From Ascarosepion bandense (lineage: Eukaryota > Mollusca > Cephalopoda > Sepiida > Sepiidae), in the NCBI GenBank assembly GCA_037127315.1, contig JBBBDQ010000913.1:7362501-7426500 (forward strand): a DNA stretch of 64,000 bases. Reading direction: 5' to 3'. Made by a program: the position numbers and the translations under genes. Shown here piece by piece: positions 1 to 10,140 of the stretch (within the stretch, counting starts at the first letter, position 1; the number at the start of each line of letters is the position of its first letter). The notes under the pieces were generated by a model. It was not told the origin of the DNA. It was given only the letters and a program-made list of their open reading frames with translations, and did not search any database.

Positions 1-27
1 TATATATATATATATATATATATATAT
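1..27. repeat. (TA)n microsatellite at window edge
   Basis: Uninterrupted TA dinucleotide run, cut by the window start. It directly abuts a Penelope-like element terminal fragment, as many PLE pieces in this window do. Confidence 0.95.
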
Positions 28-29
28 GG

Positions 30-140
30 ATTGAAATATGACAAGATGAATAGAATAAGTAAAGAACAGGTAGGAAAAAGTGTCTTTAATATGATATGTT
101 TCACTTTAATAAGCTTCTTCAGAGATTTAACAAATCTATT
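30..140 (+). mobile_element. Penelope-like element terminal-region fragment
   Basis: About 110 bases match the segment at 8790-8900, including the shared words aataagtaaagaacaagta and aagcttcttcagagattta. A third, more diverged copy lies in reverse at 18990-19140. Its position next to a PLE at 8.6-8.9 kb suggests PLE terminal sequence. No coding content is visible in this short piece. Confidence 0.55.
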
Positions 141-150
141 ATATATATTC

Positions 151-428
151 AGTCAGTCAGTTAAGTGCTATACGTGAAACACGCTTGGGCGATCATGTCT
201 CATGACTGACTGGGCAGAAGATTATCCCGCAGTAGGTTGCCATTGCTTTCTGCGGTAGACTAGTTGCCAGCCATAGCTATAGAATCCAATCTGTCCTGTT
301 ATTTAACCCATAACTGGAAGGAAGAGACGGATTAATACCTTTCCCAAAGTTATTTGCGCGTAAGTGAATGCAATGAATTCAACTGGAATTCGAACTCGTC
401 TCCCCGATTTCTCGTTCCGAGCCGATAT
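151..428 (-). mobile_element. SINE-A copy (tRNA-derived), 5' end missing
   Basis: This is one of at least 15 copies in the window of a roughly 300-bp SINE, here called SINE-A. Read in sense, the full unit starts ggatgtgcgttgtggtgcag (A-box-like TGGTGCAGTGG), has a B-box-like GAGTTCGAATTCC about 55 bases in, a unique body, a 3' hairpin TCATGTCTC-gaaa-GAGACATGA, and the end CACTTAACTGACTGA. This copy lacks the A-box head: sense sequence starts at atatcggctcgg and is fused to PLE sequence at 428. It also lacks half of the 3' hairpin. tRNA-derived SINEs are known from octopus; identity with a named family was not tested. Confidence 0.85.
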
Positions 429-429
429 A

Positions 430-819
430 TATATTATATCTCAAATAACCCTACAAGCACTAAACTAAATTCTCTACAAAAAATTAATGTAGTGTACCAA
501 TTTATATACCCATTCAGAGATTGCATCTCTGATACTAATAAAAAAACCCAGTACAAATATTGGTTTTACTACAACCACGCTCTCCCGTAGACTTACATGT
601 CATCTTTCTGATCAGAGTACTATTAAACAACATTTCTCTGAAAAACATAAAAATGTAGGTAATATTAGACAGATTTTGGTCAACAATACGGTGATCCTTA
701 CTCATACACACAGTAAGAGGAACTTTCAGATATTGGAGGCCATGTACATCAAATCTAAACAACCAAGACTCAATAAAATCACCTTTAAAACCGGACATAG
801 CACATTACATTGCATTTGA
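430..819 (+). pseudogene. Penelope-like element GIY-YIG endonuclease, 3' end of ORF
   Basis: Translated in two frames joined by a frameshift near 565, the segment reads KINVVYQFIYPFRDCIS, then YIGFTTTTLSRRLTCHL, then STIKQHFSEKHKNV and EAMYIKSKQP, with a stop at 817-819. VVY and YIG with the following Arg match the GIY-YIG nuclease that forms the C-terminus of EN-positive PLEs. The RT domain is absent and the left end is replaced by a SINE. A close copy is present in reverse at 43566-43760. It is a dead 5'-truncated insertion. Confidence 0.8.
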
Positions 820-1184
820 ATTAATGGTTTTGTTGTCATTTCGCGCTATCACGCGGTGTGACATCATAAAACCGCATTGCAAATTTAAGAACTGCGTTTA
901 TTATTTTTGGTAACTATTGCCGTTGCCAAGCAGAGTTTTATGTCAACACAAAATAAAATCGTCGGTGATGGCGGATGTTATTGTATTACAGTCTAAATAA
1001 CCTCTCTGAAGATGGCTTATGTGAGTCGAAAACTTAGAAGCAAATTAATAAAAAATTATCCAAATGTTGGAGAATTTTTGTCTTTATTTTCAACTGAAAT
1101 TAAAGCCAAAATACGACGTTTAGAACGGCTCATGGTTAAAATAATAGACATTCATTGTTTCTTATATTTAACAGAATATGTCTA

Positions 1185-1186
<2 letters not shown>
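820..1186 (+). mobile_element. PLE 3' noncoding region running into the 5' end of a next unit
   Basis: After the EN stop comes about 180 bases of noncoding sequence, then a conserved segment (1001-1040) with the hairpin ggcttatgtgagtc, and then the start of a PLE reading frame: about 1066-1186 encodes a diverged version of EFLSLFSTEIKAKIRRLERL. The same order recurs at 39371-39555 and, on the minus strand, at 43219-43420. This head-to-tail join of a 3' end to a new 5' end matches the terminal-repeat (pLTR) organisation known for PLEs. The unit ends abruptly at a (TA)n run. Confidence 0.7.

Positions 1187-1232
<46 letters not shown>
1187..1232. repeat. (TA)n microsatellite
   Basis: Pure TA run of about 46 bases directly at the truncation point of the preceding PLE unit. 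Confidence 0.95.
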
Positions 1233-1235
<3 letters not shown>

Positions 1236-2447
1236 GGAAAATTATCAATAGTTTAATATCCTTTGTCATCTACTATGCAATTGAGTTAATTACTAAACCG
1301 GCTTGAAATTCCGGGCTAGTTCGCTGCACTCAGGTTTGCCCAAAAGCCCTCAACAGAGATATATATCTGTCTATTTTTCTAATTACTAGCTTTGAATTAA
1401 ATAGTAGGGTAGACTTGAGTAGCAAATGGGCTAGAACTTTTAATTTGAAACAGCAGAGATGTTAGCCGGATACCTATTCACTATTTTTCCCAAGAATGTA
1501 TTTTTGTTTTTGTCAAATCATCTCAAGCAAGTCGACAGTGCTACCACCATACGAGGGTCATTGAAAGTGAATGAGAAGAGGAAAAACTAGAAAGTTTTAC
1601 CTCTCTTATTTGGCCTTGTACCATACTAATATGAGCTAAGTAAATATCGTAATTGTAGATGCATTAGTAACAGTTTCATGGCAAAATGTTTCCATTAGTA
1701 CGTGCATGCGTGCGCCGCGCGCGAGAGAAAGAGAGAGTGGGAAAGAAATTAAGCGCGGGTTTCTTTCGGTCTTAACAAGGTCATTAAAAATACAGAGATA
1801 TTCACATATACACACACAAAACGGAAGTGACCAATCCGATGTCTAAACCAATTGACTTTACTGGAAATAGTGCAAACAGGTGATAAGTAAAAAGGCAATA
1901 ATTATCCCTTTGTGGATTAAAGATGGACGCTGCTTGATCGGCGAGACGCTTTCATTTGCTTTTTTTTTATTCTTCCTGTCCTCAATCTCATAGCTGGTGA
2001 CCATTGTGCTCCTTTTTAAAGTGTGACACAGTGCTGACAGCTCACCACAGATGGGCAATGACTGTGCATCTACCTTTTCCGAATAGCGAATAAGTTTATT
2101 TATTTACATAATATAGTTTACTATCAACGCAAGGCCATAGTTGTGGAGTAGTAAAATCAAACTCAAAGCAGTAATCATAGTCTGCGTTAGTAACATACTA
2201 ATCAGTATTTTATAGCAAGGTGTCCTGAAAATGTACCAAATGTAATTTGGTACGTGATATCTAGTGAGCTCAGATTAGTTCCAAACAATCAGAGCAATGT
2301 CAAATTAGGTAAATTGAGTATTTGATTTTTTTTTTTGGTGAGTAGGTTAGTGTTTATTACGTCATAACTACTATCACTAGTGATATCTTCCTGCCACTAA
2401 TTTTAATACTACTAATTAATGTGAATGTACAAAGCTTGTCTTAAAAA
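1233..2447. other. No gene recognised; SINE-like piece and low-complexity DNA
   Basis: At 1390-1560 words such as cagcagagatgttagccgg resemble the candidate SINE at 13600-13790 (aacagtagagacggcaacgg), in the same order, so an old shared repeat is likely. The rest (1560-2447) contains a GA-rich patch at 1720-1745 and no ORF with recognisable protein similarity. Confidence 0.4.
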
Positions 2448-3169
2448 TCTAAACTTATATAATAAATGGAACTTTGTCTATGTGTGTGCGTTTGTGTGTG
2501 TGTATCCGTTACCTAAAGACTCCGAAACGGCTGAACCGATTTTCTTGAAAATTTACCCAGTTGTACTATAAGCGTCTGCGAGTGTTCTTAGCTAGGTTTT
2601 GTATCGAGGTACCCCCGATAAATATCGAAAATCAATAATAGAAAAAATCGGCTTATAGAAGGAGTGGTCCGATTTTAGTCAAATTTGATACGTTCATTGA
2701 CAAAGACATAAGAAACAATATTCGGAAGTTTCAAGGTTGCAGTTCTTACAATAGTGCAGAAAATCGATAACATATATATATATATATAAAAGGCAAGATG
2801 TTTGTGTGTGTGTCTGTTTATCTGTCTGTATGTTTATATTTTTTTCAGCCCTTTTATTTTCATTTTTGCTTCGGGTTTGGCTCTAAGTAGGTATAATTGT
2901 AGTTCTTAGTCTCAGCCATGATACCATTTACTCAGAGGACTTATTTAGCCTTCAAAATTCAGTTTACGACGAAAAAACGTATTTGATATCGATACCAGGA
3001 AATCAAAATTTGACTTACATTTTTCTTTCAGTCTACGGTTTCGCTTTAACTGGAAACAACTATTGCTTTTTAGTCTTTCTTGCCAACGTCCAAAGAGTCT
3101 GAGCTCCAGGACCATGGATTAGTTTTAAAGCTTTCATTACACCCGAGCAACGCCGGGCTATACTGCTAG
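2448..3169 (+). mobile_element. Helitron-like non-autonomous element, copy 1 (intact ends)
   Basis: The element starts TCTAAACTTAT and ends CCCGAGCAACGCCGGG-ctatactg-CTAG. It is flanked by A on the left and T on the right. A 5' TC, a 3' GC-rich hairpin about 8 bases before CTRR, no target duplication, and insertion between A and T are the defining features of Helitrons. It contains an internal (TA)n at 2770-2789 and the motif cggctgaaccgattttc near the 5' end. No coding sequence, so it would depend on a partner. Other copies: 10709-11466, 15835-16570, 37293-37664, 46747-47458. Classification rests on the ends only. Confidence 0.75.
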
Positions 3170-3339
3170 TATGTCATAACGGAAAAAAGTTCTACCTAAG
3201 GCAATTGAAATTACAAATTACTCTCCTTAGAAGACCATAACCTCCTACTCGTGTCTCTACTGTTTAAAAGTTTTCGAATTCCTACGATACTGGGAGTGAG
3301 GACACGCCAATTGGGATCTCAGTTACGCTCGTATCACTT

Positions 3340-3590
3340 CAGTCAGTACATGCTTGAGCGAGAAAATCTTCTTTCGAGACATGACTGGCTTGATTTTCCT
3401 GCAGTAGGTTGCCATAACTTGCAGTGGTAGACTGGTTTCCAACCAAGGTTATAGAAACCAATCTGTTCTGTTACTAACCCATAGTTGGAGGGAAGACACG
3501 GAAAAATAAGTGAATGCAATTGGAATTCTAAATTGGCTCTCCGATTTCTCGTTCTGAACTGAAATTCACTGTACCACAACGCACCACGAT
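3340..3590 (-). mobile_element. SINE-A copy, diverged
   Basis: Sense sequence is on the minus strand, from the A-box region near 3590 to the 3' end near 3340. It keeps the central gaccagtctaccactg-like block and the gacatgactgg hairpin half, but has lost part of the region between the B box and the body and much of the 3' end. Confidence 0.75.
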
Positions 3591-3599
3591 TACACCTTT

Positions 3600-3960
3600 C
3601 AAAACAGACTGCAATTCTTTCTTTATTAGCTACCATCAGATGTCTTGTTTCTTTCTCTTTAATCTCGTCCATTGACTGAAATCTCTGTTTTAATGGCTAT
3701 TTCAGCTGACCTAAGGTTGGGCTATAAAGTGTTATAGAAAAACAAAACGACGTAAAACTGTGCTGGTAATGAGGATAGCCCTTTTCTTGGAATTTCATAG
3801 TTACCCTCGTGTCTCTGCCACTTCTCAAAATAGTCTTCAAAAATCTCTTTAGTGTTTGCCGCTATCAGCTGGTTTGTTTTCTTTCTCTTTAATCTTGTTT
3901 ATTGGGTTAAATCTCTATTTTAATGATTATTTTACCTGACATTTTAATGGTTAATTTAAT
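3600..3960. repeat. Degenerate direct duplication, about 230-bp period
   Basis: The stretch 3614-3705 (gtttctttctctttaatc ... aaatctctgttttaatgg) recurs at 3845-3940 with about 80% agreement by eye. Between them is unassigned DNA. No protein similarity was recognised, although a short ORF on the minus strand covers the first copy. Confidence 0.5.
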
Positions 3961-4134
3961 GTTATTTTACCCGACATTTCTAGGTGATGCAATGTTTTGT
4001 AAAATGAATATTAACTTTTCCAAAAATACCCGGTAGTTCGTAAACAATACAGAAGAAAATGTGAAGAATCACAATCGCATACGTTCTGATGACGTATTGT
4101 ATTAAAAACAGGTTGTTAGTGCATTGACTAGCGG

Positions 4135-4320
4135 ACCCTTTCAAATATTCCCACACGGTGTCGAATGGTTTCGAAAGCCCCTATGACACGTTGATGAAGT
4201 GTCACGAATTATTAAAGCCCGTTGCATAAAAAATTGTTTAAGATAGCCCCACATATAAAAATCCAAAGGGCTGAGCTTGGGGGAACGTACGGGCCCTGAA
4301 ACCAGTAGTCACCCAACTAT
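4135..4320 (-). pseudogene. Transposase relic (Tc1/mariner-superfamily-like C-terminal piece)
   Basis: The minus-strand translation from about 4303 reads LSPLDFYMWGYLKQFFMQRA and continues RDTSSTCHRGFRNH. The motif P-x-L-(S/T)-P-L-D-(F/Y)-x-(L/M)-W-G is the third-aspartate region seen in many mariner/Tc3-type transposases. Only about 55 codons remain, there is a stop near 4145, and no terminal inverted repeats were found. It is an old fragment; the family cannot be decided from this piece. Confidence 0.5.
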
Positions 4321-4329
4321 TTTTCTTTC

Positions 4330-4752
4330 ATGGTAGATGTCAGACAGTGAATCGAGAACAACGTGACTAAAATGTGCTGGACCCTCATTATATATATATA
4401 TATATGTTTAAATGTTACGTTTAAAAACATTCTCTCTACTTCCCAAGCTGAAATTTTGCGACGGACACTAGCGTGGTTAGCAATGCCCCCCCCCCCCTGC
4501 AGAATGCACCTTGCGGCCCCTCTTCCCCCGGAATGTAACCTGCGCCCCCCGAACATACTGAACTTACAATAAATGGACTTTAAACAAAATAACATAATCT
4601 CGGAACGCAGATATTCCCTGATCACGAAAAATCGAAAAAATATATGTTGTATGTATGTTGAAACAGATATCTATAATCTATTTCCCTCTCAAGTTCATTT
4701 TTTTTAAATTATAATTTGCGGCCTCTTCGGGGCCGGAAGGCTTCTATAAAAG

Positions 4753-4754
<2 letters not shown>
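4330..4754. other. No gene recognised; short C-rich patches
   Basis: Contains a C9 run at about 4487 and two further C-rich clusters to 4550, unusual in this AT-rich window, then ordinary AT-rich sequence. Open frames here are short and overlap on both strands, so they are not supported as genes. Confidence 0.3.
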
Positions 4755-4794
<40 letters not shown>

Positions 4795-4831
4795 CGGAGT
4801 GCATTCTTACAGAGTCTAAGTAGGTATTATT

Positions 4832-4871
<40 letters not shown>

Positions 4872-4919
4872 GATAATAATACCTACTTAGACTCTGTACT
4901 CTGTAGGTATTATTATCAT

Positions 4920-4956
<37 letters not shown>

Positions 4957-5000
4957 GATAATAATACCTACTTAGACTCTGTAAGAATGCACTCCGTAAA
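4755..5000. repeat. Nested palindrome with (TA)n runs
   Basis: The 46 bases at 4791-4836 are exactly the reverse complement of 4955-5000. Between them lie two further partial copies: 4870-4897 in the orientation of the right arm and 4901-4919 in the orientation of the left arm. Three (TA)n runs separate the arms (4755-4791, 4836-4869, 4923-4954). The structure would fold into one large or two small hairpins. Confidence 0.9.
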
Positions 5001-5222
5001 TTTATGCCAATATAAACTCTCGAAAAAACCATTAACAAACAACCTAAATCCGTTACAATCCGGCGTACTAAGTCGTCGGATAAATGGGGAGAAAAAAAGA
5101 AACCAGCGGAACAAGAACACAACATTCAATATTCCGCAGTAAAGAAAAAAAAACCAAACGGAACCAAACACAAGAAAAAGTGCTCGATACGAAAGTACTA
5201 AAATACAAAAGTAGAGCAAAAA

Positions 5223-5322
5223 CACGAAAAATCTAAAGTCTACGGATCATCAGGGAAAAGGCTTTTCCCTGACGATCCGTAGTGTGAAACCGCGGTAGCT
5301 TTTGGCTCACTTTAGATTTTTC

Positions 5323-5390
<68 letters not shown>

Positions 5391-5391
5391 C
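5223..5391. repeat. Two-tier fold-back followed by (TA)n(GA)n
   Basis: Inner arms 5240-5260 and 5262-5282 are complementary except one base (ctacggatc...cagggaaaag). Outer arms 5223-5239 and 5309-5325 (cacgaaaaatctaaagt and its complement) are perfect. A (TA)n run at 5325-5367 and a (GA)n run to 5391 follow immediately. It could be a small fold-back transposon. Confidence 0.85.
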
Positions 5392-6415
5392 GAGACGGGT
5401 TGATAGATGCCTATTTTAACATACAGTTATGATAATAAATTTCCAGTTAATCCTAATAATTATTTTGTTATTTTTTTTTCATTACAATAGATCTGCGGAG
5501 CCAAGGAGCTCTATGGTTTCCCGGGGCCCTACTACTTCTAGGGAACTTGCGGCCACCCCGCAATTGTGAAGTCTGCGGGAGCCCTAAGCACGGCCCTGAT
5601 GACGGACAATATATTTCAAACTTAAACTTCAAAATCTATGCGCCAATAGCATATGGAAAGAGATCGGTATTCCTAATCTCATCCAAAATATCTCCAAGTA
5701 CAAACTATTTACCACTGAAACTGATGCTTTAAGCCTAGGCCTAAAATTTGTCACAGGACTAAAGAAACACGATACAATGACCGCCTTAACTAAAAACCAT
5801 AATTTCAACCACACGGATTACGAAAAAGGTTTCGTCCTTGGCATAATAGCAGCAATCCTCACCAATAACAATGAAACCACACTACCCAGGAGATACATAG
5901 GGGCATTAAATAATTTATCCAAAAACAAAAATATCATTATAACCAAATTGGATAAAAGAGGAGGTATATTTATAATGGACACAGACGTCTACACTGAAAA
6001 ATTAGAATCCCTTTTAAATAATGACAACACCTATATACAAACTACTAAACAAATAATAAACATTGAAATACAAAATTTCAACAAAACAGTTTAAAATATA
6101 TTAAAAAACGAAAAGAATCTGGGTTCAAATTACTAGAATATCACCCGACTAGACCCATATTATATGTTTTACCCAAAACTCATAAAACAAACATTCTTAT
6201 TAAAACTATTATATCTGGTATCAACAGCACTCCCCATAAATTAGCTAGAGCTATCACTAAAATACTTACACCATTCTCAGGCACCATTAGCACTACACAT
6301 ATCAAATACTCGGGCAACTTACCCAATAAAATTAGAAATATTAATATGACTAACGTATCTATGGCTAGTTAAAAGAATGTCTAAACATTCTTAGAAACCA
6401 TCTCGAAAAATCCAA

Positions 6416-6856
6416 AGTAAAGCTTAGCCTTCTTCTTCTATGTACCCTACCCCTTCAAGACGTAGCTGATCATGGCTTTCTACGTCTCCCTATTCCTGGT
6501 GGCTCTTAACACGACTTCTCTTGTTGCACCATGCAACCCTGATTAGGGCCTTCAATGTTATGTTATCCGTTGCTTTCCCCTGTCTCTTTTCCCCTCTATC
6601 TGGCCTGTTAATGTCAGGTTCTCCAAGCCCTCTTTCCTCGTTGCATGTCTCAGAAACTTCAGCTGTCTCTTCTTGATGCTCAGTATTAATTTCCTTTTCG
6701 TTTCCATCATTTCCAAAACCTCAACATTGCTTACATGCTCGGTCCATGATATTTACAGCATCCTTCTGTAGAACCACATTTTAGTTGCTTCAAATTTTTC
6801 TTTCATCTTTAATGGTGTTGTCCAGCATTCACAGCCATATTGAAGACCTATCCAAA
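6416..6856 (-). mobile_element. RTE-like LINE 3' fragment nested in the PLE
   Basis: On the minus strand it carries the C-terminal part of an RTE-like LINE frame: GCWTTPLKMK..., ATKMWFYRRML-like, MLSRKRQLKFL-like and GLENLTLTGQIEGK-like stretches, all with substitutions and stops. Clearer copies at 46125-46735 (+) and 47560-49020 (-) support the match. It interrupts the PLE between the residues read as ECLNILRNHLEKS and the RT palm. Clade assignment to RTE is tentative. Confidence 0.7.
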
Positions 6857-7205
6857 AAATTAATTACTAACCATTGTTATTTCTCTTTTAACAACACGTT
6901 TTATAAAAATTTGGCTTACCCATGGAGTCTCCTAATAGTGATGTTCTTGCTTGCCTATTTTTAGACTTCTTAGAATCCAGTTCTTTCAAATATATTATAC
7001 CTAACAATTCTACTTACTTAAGATATATAGATGACTTCTTATTTTTTTACTCTCATGACACCAACCTATCAAACTTACTCATAAACTCCAATAAAGTAGA
7101 ACCTACCATCGAATTTACATATGAACTTGAAACTAACAATTCTTTACTGTTCCTTGATATTCTATTAATGCGTAATTATTGTGGATTCTTGTTTAGAAAA
7201 CCACA

Positions 7206-7555
7206 CAATATAATAATAACACAAAACAGATATGAGAGGAAAAAATGTATGTATATTGAACAAAAGATACACAACCTGTACACGGTTAGTAGATTCAGGA
7301 ATACTGGTTAGTAGGAGTCAGATATGTACAAAAAAGTAAGTCCGAGTAATAAGTCTATATTCTTGTTGACCAACTAGCGGCGGTTCAACTGCTCTGACAA
7401 GCACTACAACTCTAACAACAACAACTCTCTAACACACTACAGACACACTCGTTCTCTGTAGGCAGGATTATAAGTATACCTTGGACAAGTCCATAGAGTG
7501 TGTAAAAAAAGGCGATCTCCAACAGTAATAACGATAAATTAAAATTATAATTTAA
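7206..7555. other. Unknown 350-bp insert in the PLE RT domain
   Basis: The PLE frame breaks after RKP at about 7203 and resumes with PTKTILLIS, i.e. (K)PTNK-type sequence, at about 7556. The bases aaacc occur at both edges and may be a target duplication. The insert contains CAA/ACA-rich sequence at 7400-7445 and no recognisable coding motif. It was not seen elsewhere in the window. Confidence 0.5.
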
Positions 7556-8050
7556 AGTAAACCTACCAACAAAAACGATATTATTAATTTCTATTCTCAC
7601 ACAACCAAATAATTAAATCTGGTTTAATTATAGGTTTCTGCCTTAGGGCCCTCAGAATATGCATTCATAATTATTTATCTGAAGAAGAGAAATATATTGA
7701 GCAAACTTTTAAAGTACTCCACTACCCACACTATTTCATCCTCAATGTCAAAAATTATGCTTATAAAATTCACAAAATCGATAAAAAGCAAAAAAAAAAA
7801 AAAAAATGAACAAATACCACCCAAAATTACACAAATTTCATAATAATTCCAACAACCTTTCAACAATTTTTCATATGAACTTTCAAACAAATTAACTATC
7901 CCAAACACTAGAATTGTTACCACCACCTCCAAAACTATTGGTGATATTGACAGATTAAAAATGACACCAAACGTCAATTTGAATGCCGGGATTTATAAAA
8001 TTCAGTGTTTACAGTGTCTACAGTGCAATAACGTACACATTGAGAAAACA

Positions 8051-8325
8051 TCAGTCAGTCAGTTAAGTGCCATACGTGAAACACGCTTGGGCGATCATGT
8101 CTCGCAGGAGGTTGCCATTGCTTTCTGCAGTAGACTGGTTGCCAGCTAAGGCGATAGAACCCAATCTGTCCTGTTATTTAACCCATAACTGGAAGAAAAC
8201 ACAGATTAATACCTTTCCCAAGGGTATTTGCGCGTAAGTGAATGCAATAAATTTAACTGGAATTCGAACTCGGCTCCCCTATCTCTCGTTCCGAGCCGAT
8301 ATCCACTGAACCACAACGCACATCC
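8051..8325 (-). mobile_element. SINE-A copy inserted in the PLE endonuclease
   Basis: Nearly full-length copy on the minus strand. The PLE sequence gaaaacatc before it and gaaaacctc after it look like a 9-base target duplication with one change. Removing the SINE restores the EN reading ...EKTSRNLKTRIYEHKRD. The hairpin at the 3' end has lost its second arm. The insertion is therefore younger than the PLE. Confidence 0.9.
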
Positions 8326-8599
8326 GGGAAAACCTCACGAAATCTAAAAACCCGAATCTACGAACATAAAAGAGACTTAGGCTTGGACATACGTTTCAAC
8401 TCGCTTGTATTACATCGAAATAACTCCGGACACAATTTTGATTTCTCAAATGCCAGTTTAATTAAAAAAAGAGGAAGTGCTTTAAGGAGGAAGTACTTTG
8501 AAAAAATGTTAATAACATTACTACCAACAATAAGCACACGATTAAAACATTAAATTACTTCCAATATTTTCACAAATACATATTACATGAATCCAAAAT

Positions 8600-8940
8600 A
8601 CCAACAGATTAAATAAGTTAACAATGTAATATTGTTTTTCCCCTTATAAAGCAGCTCCCATAATTTATTTAATTATATTTTCTCCCTATTTTTCCCCTAT
8701 TTATTACTTATTTTCTTACTTGATATCATTATATATTTTATAGTTTTTTTATTTTCATCATTCTTTTTGTTATGATTATTATTGAATATCTGGATAAATA
8801 GAATAAGTAAAGAACAAGTAAGAAAAAATGTTTTTAATCTAATATGTTTCACTTTAACAAGCTTCTTCAGAGATTTATTAAAGTCGAATGATTTAAAAAT
8901 CCAAGAGATAATATGTTTATTGAGGTATAGTTTCATTGGT
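8600..8940 (-). mobile_element. PLE terminal region in inverted orientation
   Basis: After the PLE EN ends near 8600, sequence matching the fragments at 30-140 and 18990-19140 appears. A minus-strand frame at 8697-8936 encodes Lys/Asn-rich sequence with FFLTCSLLILFIQIF; similar Lys/Asn-rich N-termini are common in PLE ORFs. An inverted 5' piece beside a 3' end is a usual PLE layout. Assignment is by context. Confidence 0.5.
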
Positions 8941-9404
8941 TAGATACGTGTCACATGTGATAAAGCAATGGATGGATAGAAGAAAAAACTTGTGACTGTT
9001 TAATTTCTATTGACTATTTTATTTAATTCCTAGTTGGAGGGAAGTTTTTATTAATTAATTTAAAAAATGTTTGCCCTATTTTGGATTTTATTTCTAAGTT
9101 AAACGGTGGGTTAAATCAAATAATGTTTTGGTTTCGTGTATTATTTTTCATTTGTATATTTAAGGGAGGTTTGTATTCTAATTTGCCTTTATGGCCACTT
9201 TTATTTTAGCCCCTTTCATAATCTTTTTTCTTTTCATCAAAGATCGTTTTGTGTGGAGAATATTTTGATAGTCTGTGTTCTATTCCCTTAGGGATATATA
9301 TATATATATATATATATGGTTGAGTTGTGATGATTCTCTGTGTCAAGTTTGATGTTCTTTCAGTGGTTCTACTGATAAAAAGATATTTTGCCAAGTAGGG
9401 GTTT
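8941..9404. other. No gene recognised
   Basis: AT-rich sequence with a (TA)n run at 9296-9317. The word tgtggagaatattttga at about 9254 also occurs at about 26612, hinting at an old shared repeat. No protein similarity seen. Confidence 0.3.
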
Positions 9405-10140
9405 TTAATCGTAAAATGCTGGATATCGCGATACTGCTAAGAAGGTTGGGTCACTATGTCGATCCAGGATGTTTTTTTCCGTCTGAATCCATCCTGCATA
9501 TATACAAGTCAACCATCCGTCCGTACATGGAGTACTGCTGCCATTTATGGTCAGGCACCCCTGCCGTTCTCCTCAGTGTTCTCGACAGGCTCCAAAGGAG
9601 AGTCTGTAATGTGATAGGTACTGATCTGGCGGCTCGACACTTCCCCACCGTCGAAATGTGGCCTCCCTTTGTCTGTTCTATAAATACTTTCATGGCTTCT
9701 GCTCAGACGAACTTAAGTCACTGGTGCCTCCTCAACAGGTGTTTACTCGTGCAACCAGACTGGCAACTGGTTCCCACCCATTCACAGTCAGGTTAGCCAA
9801 ATGCAGACGACAATTCTACTCCTGCAGCTTCTTCTCTCGCACTTCCTGCCTGTGGAACTCGCTCTCATATTCTTGCTTTCCTGACGGCTACAACCTCCAG
9901 AAATTTAAATGCAATGTCAATACTCATCTATTAACCACTGAACTCTAATTCTCTCTCCACCCCCGTATATCCTTCCCTTTTTCTCCACCTATGTATCTGT
10001 CATCGCATCTGCTTTCTCAACTTTCTGTTGCTCCTTTCTAAGTAGTTTGTACTCCTCACTCTTTTCTAATTAATCTTTTTACAGCCTCCGCTCATCAGTG
10101 GCGTTTCTGCCTTGCTCGGGGTGAAATGATAAAAAAAAAC
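9405..10140 (+). pseudogene. Jockey/CR1-like LINE, C-terminal RT region and 3' end
   Basis: Two overlapping frames give the C-terminal part of a non-LTR RT ORF: ILHIYKSTIRPYMEYCCHLW, SVLDRLQRRVCNVIGTDLAA, then after a frameshift near 9650 MASLCLFYKYFHGFCSDEL, TRATRLATGSHPFTV and RTSCLWNSLSYSCFPDGYN, ending HLLTTEL at 9948. The 3' UTR closes with cagtggcgtttctgccttgc and a short A-rich tail. The same 3' end is found at 24786, 30338, 35568, 44530, 48238 and 51540. It is 5'-truncated, typical for LINEs. Superfamily assignment is tentative. Confidence 0.8.

Larger units (their letters stand above)
5605..8600 (+). mobile_element. Penelope-like element, near full-length but interrupted
   Basis: Decayed EN-positive PLE. 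The N-terminal part is in one long frame at 5777-6094 (TLPRRYIGALNNLSKNKNII, then ITKLDKRGGIFIMDTDVY). RT continues as LVLPKTHK-like and NSTPHKLARA sequence to about 6372, where part of motif A is deleted. The palm resumes at 6856 with MESPNSDVLACLFLDFLES (expected MGSPLS) and YLRYIDDFLFFY, the YIDD catalytic box, at about 7020-7055. Thumb sequence follows at 7556-7990, then EN: NAGIYKIQCLQC, YIG equivalent at the SINE site, and SRNLKTRIYEHKRDLGL with the conserved Arg and Glu. Three later insertions split it (6416-6856, 7206-7555, 8051-8325). Not functional. Confidence 0.85.

Noticed and set aside
5240..5282. Rho-independent terminator
   Set aside because: Strong hairpin, but bacterial terminators do not apply in this eukaryotic repeat DNA.
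5255..5300. Hammerhead-like cctgacgatccgtagtgtgaaac
   Set aside because: The core-like bases are part of a long palindrome and stem II does not pair.
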